Below are positions 60,370 through 64,000 of a stretch of 64,000 nucleotides of DNA, in pieces. The stretch is taken from assembly GCF_036417845.1 (NCBI RefSeq), contig NC_089980.1, positions 62,618,501-62,682,500 on the forward strand, given 5' to 3'. The stretch is from Apteryx mantelli (taxonomy: Eukaryota; Chordata; Aves; Apterygiformes; Apterygidae). The translations under genes and the position numbers were made by a program. Each line of letters starts with the position of its first letter. Positions within the stretch are counted from its first letter, which is position 1. The notes below the pieces were generated by a model. It had not been told where the DNA came from. It did not search any database and was given only the letters and a program-made list of their open reading frames with translations.

Positions 60370-62050
60370 CATTGGCATCCAGTCTAGTGTTGAAGGTTGG
60401 CTAAGGCCAGCATCAGACCCTTGGTTTCCTTGGAGGGGTCCAGCTCTGGAGGTAAAGGACAATGATGGATTATCTGTGTAGCTTTTCTGTGATGTGGCAG
60501 GGTGGAAGGCGGTTATGTTTGTAGTTGCTCCCTGGGACGGATTATTGAATCTTATTGCACACTTCCATGCTCTCCTTCTATCAGCAACTGAAATTTCAGT
60601 CTTGAATCACCCTCTTTTCCTTCTGATTTCTTTTCACGCTATTATTATTATTACATCAATATATAGGGAAGGGAAGGGAAGGGAAGGGAAGGGAAGGGAA
60701 GGGAAGGGAGAAAACAAGAACACATTTGCTTAACACGAATTTCCTTATAAGCTTGTACTGTGAGCTGAGCAAGGAAATAATAAAGCACTTGGGAATTATC
60801 TAGGCTCCTGAACAAATATCTGCCTATGTGTCATGAGTAGTTAGTGACACCTTTGCCTATGCTGGGTATTAGTGTCACCTGCTTTGTCAGAAAAGTATCA
60901 TCTGCTGCACCCTTCTGGACACTACCAGAACAGCACATTCTCCAGAAATTCCCAAAGAAAATCAGGTAAGATTAGAGGATAGCTTTGATAAACAAAGATG
61001 CAGTTTCCATGGTTTCTGTTAGAAAATGTACATGAGATCTCTCTACCTTTGATTGTCTAAGACCCAAGAGAAAAGGATTTTCTGTGCTATCTATCAGCAG
61101 ATTTAGAGTGGTTTCAGGCAGCACTCCTGCATCTACAGGGTTTTTTTGCCCAAAAATGCATCATTTTGCTGTCTGAGAGCAGAGCAGGTAGTGCTGTCAG
61201 TGGCAAAATGAGCCAGGCTTTGCTATGCATAGGTTCATATCCCTGCTAGTCCTTTCCCCCTACACCTCTGCCGACCTCACCTCTCTCCTGTATCCCCTGT
61301 CACCCCCAAACTGGGAAATCTCCAGGTCTCCCATGCCCTCCTCGCCCCCCAAATGGTCCCCTAATCCTGCTTCTTCAAAACATGGACCTTCCATGGGGTA
61401 CTCTCAGCTGCCTTTAGGACACCCCATCTCTTCTACATCCTTGTATGCTTTTATTAGGCACAAGGCAGATGTTGCCAGGATTCCCCTGCTGTCCTGCTGG
61501 TTGGCAGGGTATAGACCTGCTGCTGGTCAAGCTGAGATGAGTGATGGCTGTTTCCGCTATGAGTTTCCTTGGGGGGAACTACCTGTGGTTTCTTTTCTCT
61601 GTCTGATCACTGATTTTCTCAAATCTTGTAAGGACTAGATCTTGTAAACTAGATCTGCCAGATGTGATTGAAATTGGATGATATGTTCAAAAAGTGATTG
61701 TGGAGAAAGGAACAGGCAACTTGAGGTCTTGGGAAGACTTGTTTCCTTAGGAATCCAGGCCCCCTCAAACATTGCAAAATATTGAATGAATTGAAAGTGC
61801 ACCATTCAAGTTCTACAAATTGCATGCCAAAAATATGAAAAATGCATTTTGACTGCTTTGCAAAAATCCACTTTATTTCCCCCAGGCAGTTTCATTTTTT
61901 CCCCTACCGGAAATGGCAAAGTAAATTTTGCTTACTGCACTGTATTCTTGAACTGATTTTGTATTTTGGTGACCAGCAGCAATTATGCAAAGCATGATAC
62001 CAGGATGGGCCTAGATTAAAAGTGCTGTCAAATTGAAGGTATTGTGATGC
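60370..62050. repeat. Segmental duplication copy B, block 3
   Basis: Paralogue of 18691-20200 (GTTGAAGGTTGG, GGGTCCAGCTCTGGA, TTTCAGTCTTGAATCA, CAGTTTCCATGGTTTC, TATTCTTGAACTGAT, CAGCAGCAATTATGC). The 137-codon frame at 61225-61638 inside it falls in a C-rich stretch not found in copy A and shows no motif. Confidence 0.75.
60666..60710 (+). repeat. (GGGAA)8 GGGAG pentanucleotide microsatellite
   Basis: Nine GGG runs spaced by AA on the plus strand; enough for an intrastrand G-quadruplex. At the aligned point copy A (about 18972-18985) has a single AGAAGGGAGAAAG, so the array expanded only in copy B. Confidence 0.95.
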
Positions 62051-62639
62051 ATTATACTTAGAAGTTTTGATGTAGCATTTGTGTATCTGTAATCAAGAGA
62101 AAATCCTCCAAGTATCCTGATCCAGCTAGCTATGTGCATGTGCTGTCTTTGATAGAAAACTTGGTTTTTTTTTTTCCTGCTTTTACTGCTCTTTTAATAG
62201 ATAGTAAAGGGAATTTTGACTGCAGGTTGTGTAGCAATACCTTTTGGTCAGAGATACACAGCGAAAACAAGACTGAAGATGTCATGTTATATTGGAGGAT
62301 AATGTAGGGTATTTCTTTCATTTCAGATTAGTTTTGTTTCTTACTCAGCCCTTGCTTCAGAGATGCTGTTGCAAATTGGATGAGAATCAAGGTAAAGAAG
62401 AATATAAGAAGAGTATCAAGGAAGCATATTCATGTTTCATTAGTACCACAGAAAACACAAGGCAGCATTATCCATGTCTTGTTTTGCTTAAGAAGCCATC
62501 TGTCATTAAAAGCAGGAACGCATGCTCAGAGAGTCGCTTCGCTCTCTGCAATGAAAGATGTTGCTGGAGGTGCATCTGCCCTATAAAATAGAGCGTGTGT
62601 GTAATTTCCTGAGTTTCTGGGTCAGCTGGGAGTAAGGTG

Positions 62640-63170
62640 CTGTCTCTGGAGGGCACGGCGCCACGTGGAGGCGTGAGCGGAGGTCTCAGGCCGCGTAACG
62701 GCGCCAGGACGGCGGGGTGCGCAGGCTCATAGTCCCCACTTATGAAGGCCACTGGTCTTCTTGTCGAATTTACCATCACAGTCCTCTCTGGGGACGTCCT
62801 CAGTGCTGAAGGCCTGGATATGTGCTGCCTCACTTCCTGGGGCCCCAAGAGCTGCGGAGGTGACAGCGCACGCACACGGCTGACACCAAAACAGTTAAGG
62901 GAGAACAGCCAACTGTTTTCCCACTGGTGTCTCATCCCCGCTCAGCCTGGCCGCCTCCTGAGAGCCCTCCACGACGCCTGCAAGCCTGGGTGGAGGGGTC
63001 ACCCCCACAGCTCCCCCGCTGGCCAGGCCACAGTTCCCCCCAGGCCCAGCAGGCCCCTGTCAGCCATTTTGGCCGCGGCTGCCCCACCTGATCAGCCATG
63101 TTTAGGGCAATGCGGCTGCTGCACCTGGCACCTCCTCTCACGAGCGGCAAAGTCCAGCGCAGAAACAGGA
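62640..63170. promoter_or_regulatory. CpG island about 0.55-1.1 kb upstream of the PLG ATG
   Basis: A sharp GC- and CpG-rich stretch in an AT-rich window, with clusters such as GGCCGCGTAACGGCG and GGACGGCGGGGTGCGC. On the minus strand it contains CCAAAATGGCTGACA and AACATGGCTGATC, both resembling YY1 sites (core ATGGC). The long overlapping frames here (145-155 codons on both strands) reflect lack of stops in GC-rich DNA. It may be a promoter for PLG or for a divergent non-coding transcript. No such island precedes copy A. Confidence 0.6.
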
Positions 63171-63601
63171 AACCCCTGAGAAAAGGATACGTCTTTTCCC
63201 CAGGGAGGAAACTGGAGACTGTCAAAAGAAACTCTGAGACAGAGTTAGCATTAGCTGGGTCAGGTTTTTGGGCCTGGCTCACACAACAGCGTAAACCAGA
63301 AGTTCCCACCTCGAAAGTGGTGTGCCTGGAAATACCTTTGGGACCTAAGCTGAATAGACAGGACGGCATAGATTCAAATTCTCCCTGAAGATATTTCCCA
63401 TGCTTTCCACCAATATTATGCCCATCTTCACCTCAGCGAAGTGAGGCCCAGCAAGCTGAGAACGAAAGCATGCCCAGCAAAATGAGAGCATGCCTTCATG
63501 TTTCCAGGCATCCAGTACAAATGATTGAGTCCTATTTGGTAATATATCCGATTCAAGGTTGGTTGAACATCCATACTACGGTAAAGGGGGTCACAGAGTG
63601 G

Positions 63602-63715
63602 GAGAATGATTAACTTGACTGCTGTGTTTGTTTCATGCCGCCTCACTCCAGTGCGAGTCAATAAAACTTTGTGCACTGACACACGCAACTTCCAACACCC
63701 GCCAGCTGGGCCAAA
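63602..63715 (+). promoter_or_regulatory. PLG: PLG proximal promoter and 5' UTR, HNF1-like site
   Basis: GAGAATGATTAAC at 63602-63614 matches the HNF1 consensus at 10 of 12 defined positions, about 100 nt before the ATG, in the same position as in copy A. The AATAAAA at 63660 could act as a weak TATA-like element. The segment TGCACTGACACACGCAACTTCC and the GGGCCAAAATGG start context are shared with copy A. Confidence 0.7.
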
Positions 63716-63764
63716 ATGGGGATTAGTAAAGCTGCCTTTCTCCTTCTTTTCTTGCTCAGCTCAG
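63716..63764 (+). CDS. PLG: Plasminogen exon 1 (signal peptide), 5' end of second PLG gene
   Basis: Encodes MGISKAAFLLLFLLSSG, with the last codon split in phase 1, followed by the donor GTAAGAG. It is a typical secretion signal for a liver plasma protein and is homologous to exon 1 of the pseudogene (49 coding nt, same phase and donor). It has a stronger hydrophobic core than copy A and no lesion. The rest of the gene lies to the right of the window, so its integrity cannot be judged. The PLG name rests on the paralogy to the fully traced upstream copy. Confidence 0.85.
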
Positions 63765-64000
63765 GTAAGAGTCCTTGGCCTTCCGCTTGAGTAGGGGAGA
63801 TGGGGACCAAACACTTGCAAGCTCCACGTCATGAAGGTAGGTCCCAAAATCCATGTGTCTCCACGTCCCCGGATGAGGCTGGACGTCGGGGTGACTGGCC
63901 GGTGAGGGTTGCTGTCGAGCAAAGCGAGAGCTGTGGTTGCGGCGTCCCCTGAAAGGCAAGGGCTCAGCGGGGTCGCGTTTGTTAGAGGCAGCGGAAGAGC
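63765..64000 (+). other. PLG: Start of PLG intron 1
   Basis: The donor GTAAGAGT is followed by moderately GC-rich sequence with several CpGs up to the window end. No exon is expected here: intron 1 of the pseudogene is 2.5 kb. Confidence 0.7.

Noticed and set aside
61225-61638. 137-codon frame, proline- and serine-rich
   Set aside because: C-rich, low-complexity composition, no counterpart in copy A and no splice or promoter context.
62468-63369. Overlapping 145-155-codon frames on both strands upstream of PLG
   Set aside because: They coincide with the CpG-rich stretch, are open in several frames at once, and show only low-complexity composition without domain motifs.

Overview
This is an AT-rich vertebrate nuclear window, most likely from a bird. 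The CR1 LINE 3' ends finish in the avian-type ATTCTGTG repeat, interspersed repeats are sparse, and the only recognisable genes are plasminogen (PLG) family genes with canonical GT-AG exons. A crocodilian or turtle cannot be excluded from the sequence alone. No bacterial or phage features, rRNA, tRNA or CRISPR arrays were seen.

The centre (26.28-47.32 kb, + strand) holds a plasminogen-like gene that I rebuilt exon by exon: signal exon, two PAN/apple exons, one kringle most like K4, kringle 5, and six exons of the trypsin-like domain. Kringles 1-3 are absent. The N-terminal half is broken by three in-frame stops in exons 2 and K4a, a 1-nt insertion, a damaged splice donor and a fourth stop that replaces a kringle cysteine. 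Every exon from K5 to the end is open, but the catalytic His codon reads Gln, a pocket Gly reads Ser, and the acceptor of the penultimate exon has lost its AG. I call it a duplicated (unprocessed) pseudogene, with the caveat that the K5-protease half is unusually well kept.

At the right edge (63.716 kb, + strand) the intact signal-peptide exon of a second plasminogen gene begins, head to tail with the first and 37.43 kb downstream of it start to start. Its body lies beyond the window; it is presumably the working PLG gene. Both copies share 5' UTR sequence and an HNF1-like site about 100 nt before the ATG.

The upstream flanks are also paralogous. About 7.8-20 kb and the promoter of copy A align in order with about 51.5-62 kb and the promoter of copy B, so the whole region looks like an old tandem segmental duplication later altered by indels. 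Copy B has gained a CR1-containing insertion, a GGGAA microsatellite and a CpG island not seen at copy A. Copy A carries about 3 kb extra at 9.9-13.1 kb and about 5 kb extra at 20-26 kb.

The rest is intergenic or intronic DNA with CR1 fragments of several ages, short tandem repeats, two pairs of local duplications around the protease exons, and a near-perfect 53-nt hairpin at 1979-2031. Most open frames elsewhere look like chance. I found no unknown multi-gene system. The most notable biology is a plasminogen paralogue that lost K1-K3, as mammalian apolipoprotein(a) did, and carries the His-to-Gln change also found in HGF.
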